Positions 21,380 to 33,353 of a stretch of 64,000 bases of DNA are shown here, piece by piece. Each line of letters opens with the position of its first letter. Position 1 is the first letter of the stretch. The notes beneath the pieces are model-generated. The model searched no databases. It was given only the letters and a program-made list of their open reading frames with translations, and had not been told where the DNA came from. Made by a program: the position numbers and the translations under genes. This DNA comes from Hippopus hippopus (lineage: Eukaryota > Mollusca > Bivalvia > Cardiida > Cardiidae), in contig OX328113.1 of the NCBI GenBank assembly GCA_946811185.2, forward strand, positions 4,712,001 through 4,776,000. Direction: 5' to 3'.

Positions 21380-22492
21380 CATGTATAACAAGAGGGCCAT
21401 TGGCCCTAAAGCGCTCACCTGAGTAAAGTAATCTACAGCTGATAAAGCTGATGAGATACTGGTTTTAATGATGTAAAACACACAGTGAAAGTGACCTACT
21501 TTTGAACCCGACATGGCCTAATTTTGAACTTGTTCAAGATATCATCAAGACAAAGTTTAACGTTCTGACCAAGTTTCATGAGTGTCAGGCTGAAAATGTG
21601 GCATCTACAGTGCACACAAGGTTTCTCTAAGATTTGGCCCAATGATCCACTTTTTGACTCTACATAACCAAATTTCAAATGTGTTCAAGATATCATCAAC
21701 ACACACATTCTGACCAAGTTTCATGAGTATGGGACTGAAAATGTGGCCTCTAGATTGAACACAAGGTTTTGCTTACATTTGGCCAAGTGACCTTCTTTTT
21801 GTTCCAACATGACCCAATTTCAAACATGTTCAAGATATCATCAACACAAACATTCTGACCAAGTTTCATAGGTAACTGGCTGAAAATGTGGCCTCTATGG
21901 TGCACACAAGGTTTTTCTAAGATCTGACCTTGTGACCTACTGTACTTTTTTGACCCAACATGACCCAATCTCTGAGTGGTATGAGATATTAAGACAAAAA
22001 ATCTGACCTAAATTTTGGCAAAGTGACCCACCTTTGACCCAACATGACCCGATTTCGAACTTGTCCGAGATATCGTAAGTTTCAGGCTGGAAATGGCCTC
22101 AAGAGTGCACAAAAGGTTTTTCTAAATTTGGCCAAGTGACCTACTTTTTGACCAAATATGACCCAATTTTGAACCTGTCTGAGATATCATTAAGACAAAC
22201 ACTCTGACAAAGTTTCAAGAGTATCAGGCTGAAAATGTGACCTCTGCAGTGCACACACTATTTTTCTAAGATATGGCCCAGTGACCTGCTTTTTGACCCA
22301 CATGACCTGATTTCGAACATGTCTAATATTTTATCAAGACAAACATTCTGACCAAGTTTCGTGACTATTTGACACAAACATTGTCTCTAGAGTGCACACG
22401 GTAAATGTTGACGACCGCACAACGCACACAGCAGACGGACACAGCATGATCACAAAAGCTCACCTTGAGCACTTCATGCTGAGGTGAGCTAA
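21380..22492 (+). mobile_element. 145-bp tandem element, copy 1 (about six units)
   Basis: Left end ACAAGAGGGCCATTGGCCCT then GCTCACCTGAGTAA. Right end AGCTCACCTTGAGCACTTCA with a hairpin closing on GAGGTGAGCTAAAAA. Internal units carry CATTCTGACCAAGTTTCATG, AAAATGTGGCCTCTA and TGACCCAATTTC. Structure resembles non-autonomous bivalve elements with central satellite-like repeats (Helitron/HINE type), which is inference. Confidence 0.75.
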
Positions 22493-22493
22493 A

Positions 22494-22553
22494 AACACAG
22501 CCTGTAACCCCACACAGCCTGTAACCCCACACAACCTGTAACCCCACACAACA
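22494..22553. repeat. 17-bp tandem repeat
   Basis: About three and a half units of ACAGCCTGTAACCCCAC, starting right at the end of the preceding element. Confidence 0.85.
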
Positions 22554-22554
22554 G

Positions 22555-22760
22555 TGTTAGAATTGTACAAAGTAAAAGCATTTGCAGATGACAAAATAGA
22601 GGATAAATCATATAGAGAAATTTGTATCTAAAAGCAGAGAACATTGTAGGATAGGACGAAAATGCTGATTGCCACTTGTATTCTCCTTTTCCCACATTGT
22701 TTTCAGAAGCCTTCATCCACAGAATTGTTAAAACACGGGTTTGTTTGGTGAAGGGGTAAA
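22555..22760 (+). repeat. TTAA-MITE remnant
   Basis: Contains AAAGCATTTGCAGATGACAA and a half-lost palindrome (GAAAATGCTGATTGCCA). Confidence 0.5.
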
Positions 22761-23025
22761 TAAATGGTCACTTTCCTTCCATATCATTTGAAATGGAAAG
22801 AAAGCTTATTTCACATTTATAGGAAAATCATCGACTGTTTTATAACTTAGCAGCAGGAAGAATGATGTACTTGCTTTAACATTTTTGAATATTGTACTTT
22901 CTTTAACATTTTTATACATTTTTGAAATACTGAACTTTCTTTGACAATTTTAGATATATTGTATTTTTTTTTTAAATACAATATTGTACATTCTCATGCA
23001 TAAATATGAATTACAGAACAAAATC
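22761..23025. other. AT-rich DNA, no feature
   Basis: Short ACTTTCTTTAACATTTTT motifs repeat loosely. Nothing coding is seen. Confidence 0.4.
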
Positions 23026-23029
23026 AAAA

Positions 23030-24860
23030 GCACAACCGAAGTCTGCTAAATAAACAATTTTGATACCATGGCTTCTGGACAGACAGTTACACAGACACTC
23101 TTCACTTCCTTCAACTACTTTGGATGAAAGAAGTTGTATCCTTACAGCACACAGACTGTACAAGCACTAGTTTTGTACACACATAGACTGAAGCCACTTT
23201 CTGAACATGTTTTATGGACATGAGTTTTCAGGTTTGTGTACAATCCAGTTCATTCTAGATGACTCTTAACTCTTTCCCAAACTACAAAATTATAGACTAG
23301 TCCAAGTTGAAAGCATTTTCAGAGGACAAAATAAATATGGCTCAAAAATTAAAATTTGTTTTGGGAAGGGAAGAAAACATTGTGGGAAAAGGAGAAATTG
23401 CTGGTTACCAGTATTTTCTCCTTTTCCTACAATGTTTTCTAAAGGCTTCTTTCTCAGGGTCGTTAAAAGTCGGGATTGTGTGGTAAAGAGTTAAACCACT
23501 GAATCAAATTAAATACCTTGCCTCCAGAAGAGACGTTTGAATATACTCTCATAACACTTCCTCCACCCAACTTGGATGAACAAAGTTGTATTCTTCCAGC
23601 ACACAGACAAGCACATGGACAGGCCATGGAAACCAGCTTTTTCTTCTTTTCCCACAATGTTTTCTACCCTTGAGAAACAAATTCTATCTTTTGAGTTGAA
23701 TTTAACTTGTCGACTTCAATACTTTCAATTTGCGCAAGTCTAAAATGTTGTTTAGTAAAGATTAAAACGTAAAGTCTGCTATAATTAAACAAAGTTAGAT
23801 TCCACAGCTCCTGGACAGACAGTAGAACAGGCCCTCTTGTCACTTCCTCCACCCAGCTTGGATGAATAAAGTTATGGTCTTATGTACAGCACATGGACAG
23901 ACCCACACCAAATTTTGGACACCTGAAGACTGACACCATTTTTGAACGCCTCAGACGAACACAAAGTTTTGGACACCTTTTATGGACGTATGGTTTGGTT
24001 TACAGGTTTGTATTAAAGCCAGTTCACCCTAGACAACTCTACTAATTTGATTTATCTTAAATCACCATAACCTGCTGAAACTCAACCAAGTTCGATGCAA
24101 CGGCTCCTAGACAGACAGTTGAATAGACAGGTAATTCATCCACCCAGCTTGGACGAATAAAGTTGTAGTATTTCTGCACATGGACAGGCCAACACAAAGT
24201 TTTGGACACCTTTAGATTGACACGATATTTTGGACAACAGCAGACGAACACCAGTTTTGTAATAAATCAAGATGACTATTCCAATTAGATGATTCTTAAA
24301 TCACCAAAGTCTGCTGTAAATGACCCGAGTTCGATGCCACAGCTCCTGGACAGACAGTTGAACAGACACTTGTCACTTCCTCCACCCAGCTTGGATGAAT
24401 AAAGTTATGGTTTTACAGCACATAGACAGAACCACACCAAATTTTGGACACCTGAAGATTGACACCATGTTTCGGACGCTTTAGACGAACACAAAGTTTT
24501 GGACACCTCTTATGGACGTAGGGTTTAGTTTACAGTTTTGTGTTACAGCCAGTTCACCCTAGACGACTCTTCTGAATTGACGAATATTAAAGCACCAAAG
24601 TCTGTTGTAACTGAAACAAGTTTGATGCCACGGCTCCTGGACACAGAGTTGAACAGATGAGTACTTCCTCCACCCAGCTTGGATGAATAAAGTTGCAATC
24701 TTCTAGCACAAAGACAGGCCGACACCAAGTGTTGGACGCCATGTTTTAGACACCTGTACACGAACACCAAGTTTTGGACACCTTTCACTGACGTAGAGTT
24801 TAGTAAACAGTTTTGTGTTAAAAGCCAGTTCACTCTAGACGACTCTTCTGATTTGACAAC
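23030..24860 (+). repeat. Tandem array, 240-290 bp units, interrupted by MITEs
   Basis: GGCTCCTGGACAGACAG-like motifs recur at about 23070, 23807, 24097, 24339 and 24629. TCCTCCACCCAGCTTGGATG and GTTTTGGACACCT recur with them. A complete TTAA-MITE (23266-23494) and a partial one (about 23612-23770) are inserted in the array. Confidence 0.75.
23266..23494 (+). mobile_element. TTAA-MITE, complete
   Basis: TTAA at 23266-23269 and 23491-23494. Start CTCTTTCCCAAACTACA, end GGGATTGTGTGGTAAAGAG, 229 bp over all. The palindrome has one mismatch (CCAGTATTTTC). Confidence 0.8.
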
Positions 24861-25069
24861 CCAAGTAAGTTTGTAGACTCTTCTTTAGACTATTTCTGTT
24901 AAAGAAATGAAAAAATATATCTATAAATTTCAACCAAAAGTTATAATATGGAAATTTCACTCCTTCTCTAATGTAATAGCATGATATTATGTGACAAAAG
25001 TAATATTGGAAATACTGTAACAGCCAGAATTTTTTCCTATATCTTTAGTAGATGCAGATTCATTGTAGC

Positions 25070-25360
25070 CACTTGAACAAGAGCTCCACATGGGGGTGCC
25101 AACACTCAGCTGCAGTTGCTTGAAGAAAAAGAATGATTTTAGTGATATTTCTCTGTGAAAAAAGGGGCACAACTGTAAAAAAAATATTCTGATGAATACC
25201 TGTCCCTGTTGTATGGATTTTCCTTTTGATAGTTAGCAACTTGTCCAAGTTTGAAGTAACTATGTAGTGTAATAACAGAGATATTATAAAAAGTCAGTTT
25301 TTGCACAATGGCAACAACAGGGCTATGACAATTACTTTACTTTTTCTTCGAAACAGCCAA
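25070..25360 (+). repeat. ACAAGAGC repeat, copy 1
   Basis: CAAGAGCTCCACATGGGGGT through TGTATGGATTTTCCTTTTGA and CAACTTGTCCAAGTTTGAAG to ACAGCCAAGCTGA. The same order occurs at about 39.2, 53.7 and 61.5 kb. Confidence 0.65.
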
Positions 25361-25730
25361 GCTGAAAATGCATCTAGGTCAAAACCACTGATGTCCAACC
25401 AACTTTTTGGCTATGTTTCCTGTTGAAGAAATAATATAAATTAATATAAAGGAGCTGTTGCATATCATGTACCTCCCTGTCTGCTAAATAAATTTCAAGT
25501 TAGTCTAAGCTCTGCATAATATGACCTAATTATTTCCCATAAAACTACCTAATTATGAATGAAATAATTGATTATTTGTGCAATTATAACATAATAGTGA
25601 AAATAACATACTTTGAAAAACAGAATTTAAAATTCAGATTTTAAAATAATTTTGCAGTATATTAGAAAAAAAAAATTACAGAAATAGACTGACATAGTGT
25701 GATCTTCAAAACACCAAGAACTAATAACAA
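25361..25730. other. AT-rich DNA, no feature
   Basis: No coding or repeat signal that I can support. Confidence 0.4.
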
Positions 25731-25731
25731 G

Positions 25732-27975
25732 AGGGCCATGATGGCCCTGAAATAGCTCACCTGAGTCATTTGACCAAACATGACCCATTTTCAATCTCTT
25801 TTGAGATATTATGACAAACATTCTACCAAGATTTTCATGAGTTATTGACCCGAAATGAACCACTTGCAAACTGGTGCAAGACCAACATTCTGACCAAGTT
25901 TCATGAGTATTGCATTAAAAATGAGGCCTCTAGAAAGTATACAAGGTTTTCGAAGATTTGACCTAGTGACCTAGTTTTTGATCCAACATTACCCATTTTC
26001 GAACTCTTTCAAGATATCATCATGACAAACATTCTGACCAACTTTTAAGAGTTTCGGACTATAAATGTGGCCTCTACAGCATACACAAGGTTTTTCTAAG
26101 ATTTGGCCCAGTGACCTAGTTTTTGATCAGACATTACCCATTATCAAACACTTTTGAGATATCACTAAGACAAACATTCTGACCAAGTTTCATGAGTATT
26201 GGACTAAAAAAGTGGCCTCTAGAGCGTACAAAAGGTTTTTCTAAGATTTGACCAAGTGACCTAGTTTTTGATGTGACATTACCCATTATCAAACTCTTTT
26301 GAGATATCACTAAAACAAACATTCTGACCAAGTTTAAAGAGTATCAGACTGAAAATGTGGCCTCTAGAGCATACACAAGGTTTTCCAATTTTTGACCCAG
26401 TGACCTAGTTTTTGACCCCACATGACCCAAATTTAAACTCATTCAAGGTCTCATCAAGACAAACACTCTGACTGAGTTTCAGGAGTATCGGACTGAAAAT
26501 GTGTCCTCCAGAGCGTACACAAGGTTTTTCTAAGATTTGACCTAGTGACCTAGTTTTTGACCCCACATGACCCATTATCAAGCTCACCTGAGCTATTATC
26601 AAGACAAACATTCTGACCAAGTTTCAAGAGTTTTTGACAGAAAATGTGGTTTCTAGAGCGTACACAAGGTTTTTCTAAGATTTGACCTAGTGACCTAGTT
26701 TTTGACCCCACATGACTCATTTTCAAGCTCGTCTGAGATATCATCAAGACAAACATTCTGACCAGGTTTCAGGAGTTTTGGACTGAAAATGTGGCCTCCA
26801 GAGCGTACACAAGGTTTTCCTAAGATTTGACCTACTGACCTAGTTTTTGACCCGACATGACCCATTTTCAAACTCGTCTGAGATATCATAAAGACAAACA
26901 TTCTGACCAACTTCCAAGAGTGTTCGACTGAAAATGTGGCCTCTAGAGCGTACACAAGGTTTTTCTAACATTTGACCTAGTGACCTAGTTTTTGACCCGA
27001 CATGACCAATTTTCGAACTTGTCCGAGATATCATCAAGACAAACATTCTGACCAACTTCTAAGAGTGTTGGATTGAAAATGTGGCCTCTAGAGCGTACAC
27101 AAGGTTTTTCTAAGATTTGACCTAATGACCTATTTTTGACCCCACAAAACCTATTTTTGAACTCATCCAAGATATCATCCAGACAAACATTCTGACCAAC
27201 TTTCAAGAGTTTTGGACTGAAAATGTGGCCTCCAGAGCGTACACAAGGTTTTCCTAAGATTTGACCTACTGACCTAGTTTTGACCCAACATGACCCATTT
27301 TCAAACTCGTCTGAGATATCATAAAGACAAACATTCTGACCAACTTCCAAGAGTGTTCGACTGAAAATGTGGCCTCTAGAGCGTACACAAGGTTTTTCTA
27401 ACATTTGACCTAGTGACCTAGTTTTTGACCCGACATGACCAATTTTCGAACTTGTCCGAGATATCATCAAGACAAACATTCTGACCAACTTCTAAGAGTG
27501 TTGGATTGAAAATGTGGCCTTTAGAGCGTACACAAGGTTTTTCTAAGATTTGACCTGGTGACCTAGTTTTTGACCTGACATGACCCATTTTCGAACTCGT
27601 CCGAGATATCATAAAGACAAACATTCTGACCAACTTTCAGGAGTGTTGGACAGAAAATGTGGCCTCTAGAGCGTACACAAGGTTTTTCTAAGATTTGAAC
27701 TGGTGACCTAGTTTTTGACCCGACATGATCCATTTTCGATCTTGTCCGAGATATTATCAAGGCAAACATTCTGACCAACTTTCAGGAGTATTGGACAGAA
27801 AATGTGGCCTCTAAAGCATACACAAGATTTTTCTAAGATTTGACCTATTGACCTAGTTTTTGACCCAACATGACCCATTTTCGAACTCGTCCGAGATTTT
27901 ATTGAAACAAACATTCTGACCAGCATGATCACAATAGCTCCCCATGAGCACTTCGTGCTCAGGTGAGCTAAAAAC
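25732..27975 (+). mobile_element. 145-bp tandem element, copy 2 (about 15 units)
   Basis: Left end AACAAGAGGGCCATGATGGC, then GCTCACCTGAG. Right end GAGCACTTCGTGCTCAGGTG then AGCTAAAAA. Units of about 145 bases carry GACAAACATTCTGACCAA, GTGGCCTCTAGAGCG, TACACAAGGTTTTTCTAA and TGACCTAGTGACCTAGTT. Since 145 is not a multiple of three, reverse-strand frames overlap in a staircase of near-identical 71-residue peptides. These are not genes. Confidence 0.85.
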
Positions 27976-28069
27976 TAGGAAAAATTTGAAGGTACATGTA
28001 GTATCATTTTCCACAACTAAGTTTATTGTTATAAACTGGGAAAAGATTGAAAGTAGTATCAATTTCCAT

Positions 28070-28622
28070 CATGTTGATGTACAAATCCAGAAGGTAAGAT
28101 ACTTTGGCAAACTTTACCTCTTAATCAACATCACTTTGTAGAGATTATCTGTACAAAGTTTGAAGAATCTAGGTCACACTACTGTCAACCAGTATCTTGA
28201 AGGTCAGGTCAATGTCACCATGAGCTCTAACCTATTGACCTTAACAATCAACAGCATCATGTAGATAGTCTGTTGATTATCATGGACCAAATCTCAAAAC
28301 TGAGGTCAAACTAGCATATTATCATTGTCATTATCATTGAAATTTTTTTTACCTTTGACCCATTTTACTTCAAAGTCAATAAAAATCATATAGAGGTCAA
28401 GCTGAATATTTGTACCAAGTTTGAAGAACCTTGGTTGAATCTGTGTCTAAAAATTATCCAGACAATTTTAGTCTGTTGAAGGTCATGGACACTGAGCTTT
28501 GGCTTACTGACCTAAAAATCTATAGATTTAATCTACTTTTCATAACAAATACATCTATTTGTACCATATTTGAAGGACACATTTCAAACCATAGCATACC
28601 TAGTGACAAGACAAAGTTCATA
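28070..28622. repeat. Diverged 'AGGTCA'-rich repeat, no gene
   Basis: Recurrent GTACAAAGTTTGAAGAA, AGGTCAGGTCAATGTCA and TTGACCCATTTTACTTC motifs suggest an old tandem element. It has no clear period or ends. Confidence 0.4.
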
Positions 28623-28624
28623 CA

Positions 28625-28865
28625 CTGACAGACCAGCCCGAAAAGCTCAACTGCTAGAGCTGAGAGACATGTAAACATTACGTCTCAGGCCACTTGAGGG
28701 TGTGGGTTCCAGCTCCATGGCTGGCAATCTTAAATTACCGAGACTTTCGGATGAGACCAGTAGGTCCCACATGATGGTGCTATACACAATGCATATTTAA
28801 GAACAAGGCCTAACTTTAGATGGGTTTCATCCTGTATCTTGCATTATCCCCCTTAACATAACTAA
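28625..28865 (+). repeat. tRNA-like SINE (third type)
   Basis: AGCTCAACTGCTAGAGCTGA (A-box-like) and GTGGGTTCCAGCTCC (B-box-like) lie about 45 bases apart. They are followed by non-tRNA sequence. Single diverged copy here. Confidence 0.5.
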
Positions 28866-28875
28866 CAGCTTTCTG

Positions 28876-28896
28876 GGGGGGGGGGGGGGGGGGGCA
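28876..28896. repeat. Poly-G run
   Basis: A guanine run of about 18-20 bases between TTTCT and CATTG. Confidence 0.9.
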
Positions 28897-28969
28897 TTGC
28901 CCTTATGGGCAGTCGGCAGTCGGTGACAAGGATAAATAAACAGAAAATCAAAGAATCATACAGATTGAT

Positions 28970-29030
28970 TGAATGGTGTTTTACAACACTTTCAACATTA
29001 TTTCAGTCATATCACAGCAGCAGCTCAAAT
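28970..29030 (-). repeat. SINE-B end fragment
   Basis: GGTGTTTTACAACACTTTCA and TTTCAGTCATATCACAGCAG match the SINE-B end at 62515-62612. Confidence 0.55.
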
Positions 29031-29285
29031 ATTTGAGCCGTGCTGTGCGAAAAGGGTTTTGATGCAGAAGTACAGAAAGTATCAATCCAGGTCAGCTTGC
29101 ACAGGCTGACCTGGGTCAAAACATTTTGCAATTGGTCAATTTTCTGCATGTCAAAAGACAAATCTGCCACGTAGTCCCGTTGGTTGTAAGACAAAATGGA
29201 TTTGATAGATCCATGATTATATGATAACCTATTTAGCATAATGCATCATGGAGATGCAATATACCCTGTTTGCCAGAGCAGGGTC
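29030..29285 (+). mobile_element. CAGCC-MITE
   Basis: TTGAGCCGTGCTGTGCGAAA to TTTGCCAGAGCAGGGTCA. The hairpin is shortened (CAGGTCAGCTTGCACAGGCT). Confidence 0.72.
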
Positions 29286-29289
29286 ATTC

Positions 29290-29635
29290 ATGTATGTCCT
29301 TGGTTTCAACAGTACTAGGCTAGAGCTTTGAAATATCTTGCCCAAGGATACTACCTCACAAACCCTTCGCTTAAAGTATGGATCTTTTTCCTTTTAGGAA
29401 AAAAAGGGGGTCTCTTAAATTACCATGAACATGAAAGTTTTGCATGACTGATATTGTTCATTTGCTTTCAATGTTTTTGACAAAATATTTTCTTTAAACT
29501 CTATCATAGCACTCCTGAACCAAATGTTTGAAAAATAGTATTTCTGAAGAGCAACTTACTTATATTTGATCCAGGGTCTACCTAGAGTCAAATACTTGCC
29601 TTGAATCATGGTCACCTATTCATGTTTTCTATCTA
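29290..29635. other. No feature recognised
   Basis: A short piece of SINE-B-like sequence (CAACAGTACTAGGCTAG) near 29310, otherwise unassigned. Confidence 0.35.
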
Positions 29636-29838
29636 ACTCTTTACCGACAATCCCACTCCCAAGTTTTTACTGACCCAAGGTGGGGGAGATGCTTTTTTGA
29701 AACATCCTTGAAAAAGGAGCAAATGCTATACCTACATTTTCTCCTTTTCCTTGTTCATTGCATTCACTGCATCTGCATGAAAATGCAAATGCTTTCAATT
29801 TCTAGAAGACTGAAAACATTTTGTTCGGCCATAGTTAA
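29636..29838 (-). repeat. TTAA-MITE remnant
   Basis: CTCTTTACCGACAATCCC start and AAATGCTTTCAATTTC with a broken palindrome. Confidence 0.5.
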
Positions 29839-29934
29839 ACCAGTATTATTGTAGAAGTCGGTGTATCCCCAGTTTACAGAATTGAGTACCAGTTACTCAT
29901 TAACAGTCCTCCTGCAAGCTTATACCTAAGTTGG

Positions 29935-30232
29935 TTTAGTTTTTAATGTAGTTTTAAACACCATTCCAGGTACACTGTGGCAACAAGAGCACCTTTCCAT
30001 GCTTTCCTGGAGTTTCTTTGACCAGTACTTCTGGGTCCCACAACTTTTTTTCGAAGCCAGTGGCTTTTCCCACACAACTATCATGAAACAAGTTTCAGCA
30101 GTTGAAAAGAAAAGAATCCTGTTGCAATGAATATCATCAATCCCCAGAAAGACTTTGGCTGAGCTGGGAATCAATCCAGCGACCTCAACTTTTGAGTCCT
30201 GTAGGTTACTGACTGAAGCACCTAGCTAGGCA
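29935..30232 (-). repeat. SINE-B, full length
   Basis: From TTAAACACCATTCCAGG through CCATGCTTTCCTGGAGTTTC to the reverse-strand tRNA-like head, whose B-box-like part reads on this strand GGGAATCAATCCAGCGACC. Confidence 0.7.
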
Positions 30233-30239
30233 AAACCCT

Positions 30240-30900
30240 ATCTCTTTCTTACCTATGTAAAACTCTTTCAGAAAAATTACCCTCAACTTTAGATTTAAAA
30301 CAACTTTCAAACATCTTTTGAGTTCTTGAAAATGATTCCATTTGATTGCAGATTTTTCTTTTTTGGTAGAATTCATTCCAAAGAAGTATTTGGAATGAAT
30401 AATTCTATTCTTCGGCAATACCTACTGTTTGGAAAACTAATAAAGAGTGGATGTCAAGATAAGAGCAAGATTTTATCAAGACATGTGCTTGCGGACCAGA
30501 ATTGCTGTCTCGCCATTGGTGGAGATTGATCGAGTCGATGCATCTCAAATCGGCCACTGAAAATGAAACAGAAGTTTCGTAACAAAATCTTGCTTCGAAT
30601 CCAAATTGATTGATTGAAAATCTGCACCATTTTCTAGACCAATCTTTATTTGGACCTGATGTAGCCTATCTTTAAAGTTTGTTGGTTTTCTGTCTTGGGA
30701 CTATAAAAAATGAGTTGAAAACAAACTTATTCAGTTCTGTTCTGTTGTTATACGAACATGAAAATATCAAAAATATATTCAGAAAGGAAAGGTAAAAAGG
30801 AAAAGATGTTTTGGTTCAAGTCAATTTCTTCGAAACTAACCCAATACTCATTTCTGTACACGTTGTTTTAAATGATCCAACATGAGACACACTATGATCG
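30240..30900. other. No gene recognised
   Basis: Open frames on both strands around 30.2-30.5 kb have no motif. A short inverted repeat with GAATTCATTCCAAAG and TTTGGAATGAATAATTC lies near 30370-30410. Confidence 0.4.
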
Positions 30901-30917
30901 TGCATGAGACACACTAT

Positions 30918-31056
30918 GATCGTGGTTTATTGTTCAATAAACCACAGTTGTGAGTTATGAGGCACAATAAATAATCAACGAGGGCGATAGCCCGAGTGGT
31001 TTATTCATTGTGCCTCATAACTCACAACATGGTTTATTGAACGATAAACCACGATA
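30918..31056. repeat. Foldback element with GC-rich apex
   Basis: ATCGTGGTTTATTGTTCAAT pairs with ATTGAACGATAAACCACGAT, and TTGTGAGTTATGAGGCACAA with TTGTGCCTCATAACTCACAA. The apex is CGAGGGCGATAGCCCGAG. ACACACTATGATCGTG is also duplicated just to the left. Confidence 0.8.
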
Positions 31057-31273
31057 GAAAGAAGATTATTTCGATTCTAACATGACCAACTCTAAATGAA
31101 AGGAAACCAAGTTCATACTTAGAACAAAAACGCGGATGCAGATTACTTACTTTATACAGAATGACGTCACTCTACATAGAATAACGTAGATTTTACCACG
31201 CTTTCGTTGCACTGTGTTTATAGAGCCGAATTCACGTGTTATGTTAGAATTTTCAATATATTCCTATTGTAAG

Positions 31274-31507
31274 CCTTTACTACATGACGAAACTTTGGAC
31301 TTGTCTGAACTAAAAGCATTTGCACGACGAAAAATTAAATATCACTCAAAATACAAAATTTCTCTTTGCAAGTGTAGAAAGCATTGTGGGAAAGAGAGTT
31401 CTAAACTGCTGGTTACCATCATTTACTCCTTTTCCCACAATGTTTTGAAATCCCTCTTCCTTAGTGTCTTTAAAAGTCGGGATTGTGTGGTAAAGCCAAA
31501 GGGTTAA
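31274..31507 (+). mobile_element. TTAA-MITE, diverged
   Basis: Starts AAGCCTTTACTACATGACGA and ends with TTAA at about 31504-31507. The palindrome arms carry a small insertion (AGAGAGTTCTAAACTGCTGG). Confidence 0.6.
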
Positions 31508-31586
31508 ACGAATTTTCTCAAAGCAGTATAGATCTACTGCAAATTGGTTTTTGTTGATAATTTAAACTGTCCAGAAATGAATAAAT

Positions 31587-31832
31587 GGGCCATGCTATCA
31601 ACATGTGAAAAGGGGGCTTAAGGCATTTGCAAAAAGTATCGACTGAAGCCTCACCATGGCCAAAACTTTTTGGTATTGGTCAATTTTGTGCATGTCAAAG
31701 GGTCTGTCGACCTCAGGATTCAGTCAGTTGTTAAACCAAGTGGATTTTATTGATCCCTAATGATGTGATGTCTTGCTTGGTACAATGCATCACGGAGATG
31801 CATTAAGACCCCTTTTTATAGAGCATGGCTCA
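31587..31832 (+). mobile_element. CAGCC-MITE lacking most of its hairpin
   Basis: GGCCATGCTATCAACATGTG to ATAGAGCATGGCTCAA. The hairpin is reduced to GAAGCCTCACCATGGCC. Confidence 0.65.
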
Positions 31833-31839
31833 AATGTAA

Positions 31840-32515
31840 TTTCTATATGTCCAAGCACAAACCCAGATGAAAAGGCAATCAAATTTTTAAAAATAGAACA
31901 AAATGATAGAACATAATTTACATAACTTTATTGACTGCATCAAAACAGTTTCCCCCCAAGTTTTCACAAAGCCACAAAAATTGTTAAATTACAAAAAATA
32001 CAAAAGTGTAAAGTGAAATGTGGGTCATATCCCTACCCTGGCTTGCACTGTATGTGCATGTAATTCCCCGAAAATACATGTACCATGCTTTGCAGCATTA
32101 TTTATACTTCTGTCCATTAACATGTGAATGCTTTCAATTAGAACAAGTCTAAAATTTTGTTTAGTGGTAAAGAATTTAAAAATACATCTTTACTCTATTT
32201 TTATTCAGTTTTTTAATCAATTTCATCCTTATTTTATGAAACCATGATCATTCTTGTATCTTCACGCCAAATGTTGCCACTGACGGTTACAAGGTTGCAC
32301 AGATTACAGTGGATAGAAAATTAATTTCATTCTCTGAAGGCTATCCAAGACATCACTGTGGTTGTTTCCAGCTTTTAATTGAGGAGAAATCTTTTGACTT
32401 TCTTTATTCCATATACCTTATATATCAATTTTTATTCATGTTTATATAGCTGACTAGATTCTACACATTATCAAGTTTTAACAGCGTTTTTTTCTCTCTA
32501 GCTGTAAAGATGTAT
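31840..32515. other. AT-rich DNA, MITE scrap near 32130
   Basis: Only TGAATGCTTTCAATTAGAAC at about 32125 matches a family (TTAA-MITE end). Confidence 0.35.
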
Positions 32516-32521
32516 CTTTCA

Positions 32522-32762
32522 GGTTAACTGTTTGTATTGGGGTTTAACGCTAATTTAACAGCTTGTGTCATAGGACAGTGGTCAGTGCAACTATGCATGT
32601 ATTTCCTGGCTTTCTCAAACCAGCTCCGACACAACTTTCTTTCCAAGTCACTGACTACTTATCTCACATGCATCAGAGGTGAGAGGCAAAAAATCGCCAG
32701 AAAAGAAGTTAACCTGATATTGAACCAGCAACCACCAGGTCATGAGTCAAATGCGCTAGGTT
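32522..32762 (-). repeat. SINE-A
   Basis: GTATTGGGGTTTAACGC at one end. The body ATGCATCAGAGGTGAGAGGC is identical to other copies. The head at the right is ACCAGCAACCACCAGGTCA. Confidence 0.7.
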
Positions 32763-32769
32763 AATACTA

Positions 32770-33155
32770 TAAATGAAGACAAATGAAGAGGAAAGGAAAC
32801 AGAGAGAGGGTGTCAAAATTGATGTATTGATGTGAGATTTTGTCCCGCCATAAAATAGTAAGTTTGCGGTTTTTTTATTTTTTATTTGGGGTATTTTGTC
32901 AGTCATTTTGTTTAACTAATATTGTGAGAACAAATTGACACGAAACAAATAATCTCTATTACCATATATTACAGCATGAATTACCGTTCAAACTTAGCTT
33001 CAGTTACTGTCATTTGAATGCATAACTATGTGAATGATTTTCAACCCCTTATGCGGGTAATAAATGTATCCTGTCTTTAAATAACATTTTATAAAAAAAA
33101 AATAAAAAAATACCTGAAATAAACATGATTTAGTTTGTTTTAAATTGGTAACTCA
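32770..33155. other. AT-rich DNA, no feature
   Basis: A-rich runs near 33090. No coding or repeat signal. Confidence 0.4.
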
Positions 33156-33157
33156 TG

Positions 33158-33225
33158 GCAGATGACACTGATCTAAGTTGCACTATCTGTGCAGTCTGAT
33201 CTTGATCCATGTCACTGGCAAAAGC
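33158..33225. repeat. GATC-hairpin copy, diverged
   Basis: ACTGATCTAAGTTGCAC and GTGCAGTCTGATCTTGATC around a short apex. Confidence 0.5.
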
Positions 33226-33353
33226 TTCTTATTTGATTATGGCAATGAAAGGATCAATCCCCGGCATTTACCGTCAATAAAATTATCGTACCGCCCAATT
33301 ATAGGTGATGATAAAAAGATTCACTCTCTAATAATTCTTTGCATAGAGGTGAA

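Noticed and set aside
25627..27932. Series of overlapping reverse-strand open frames with near-identical peptides (GHVGSKTRSLGQILEKPCVR type)
   Set aside because: Produced by 145-bp tandem DNA units; the reading frame shifts by one base each unit. No start, splice or codon evidence.
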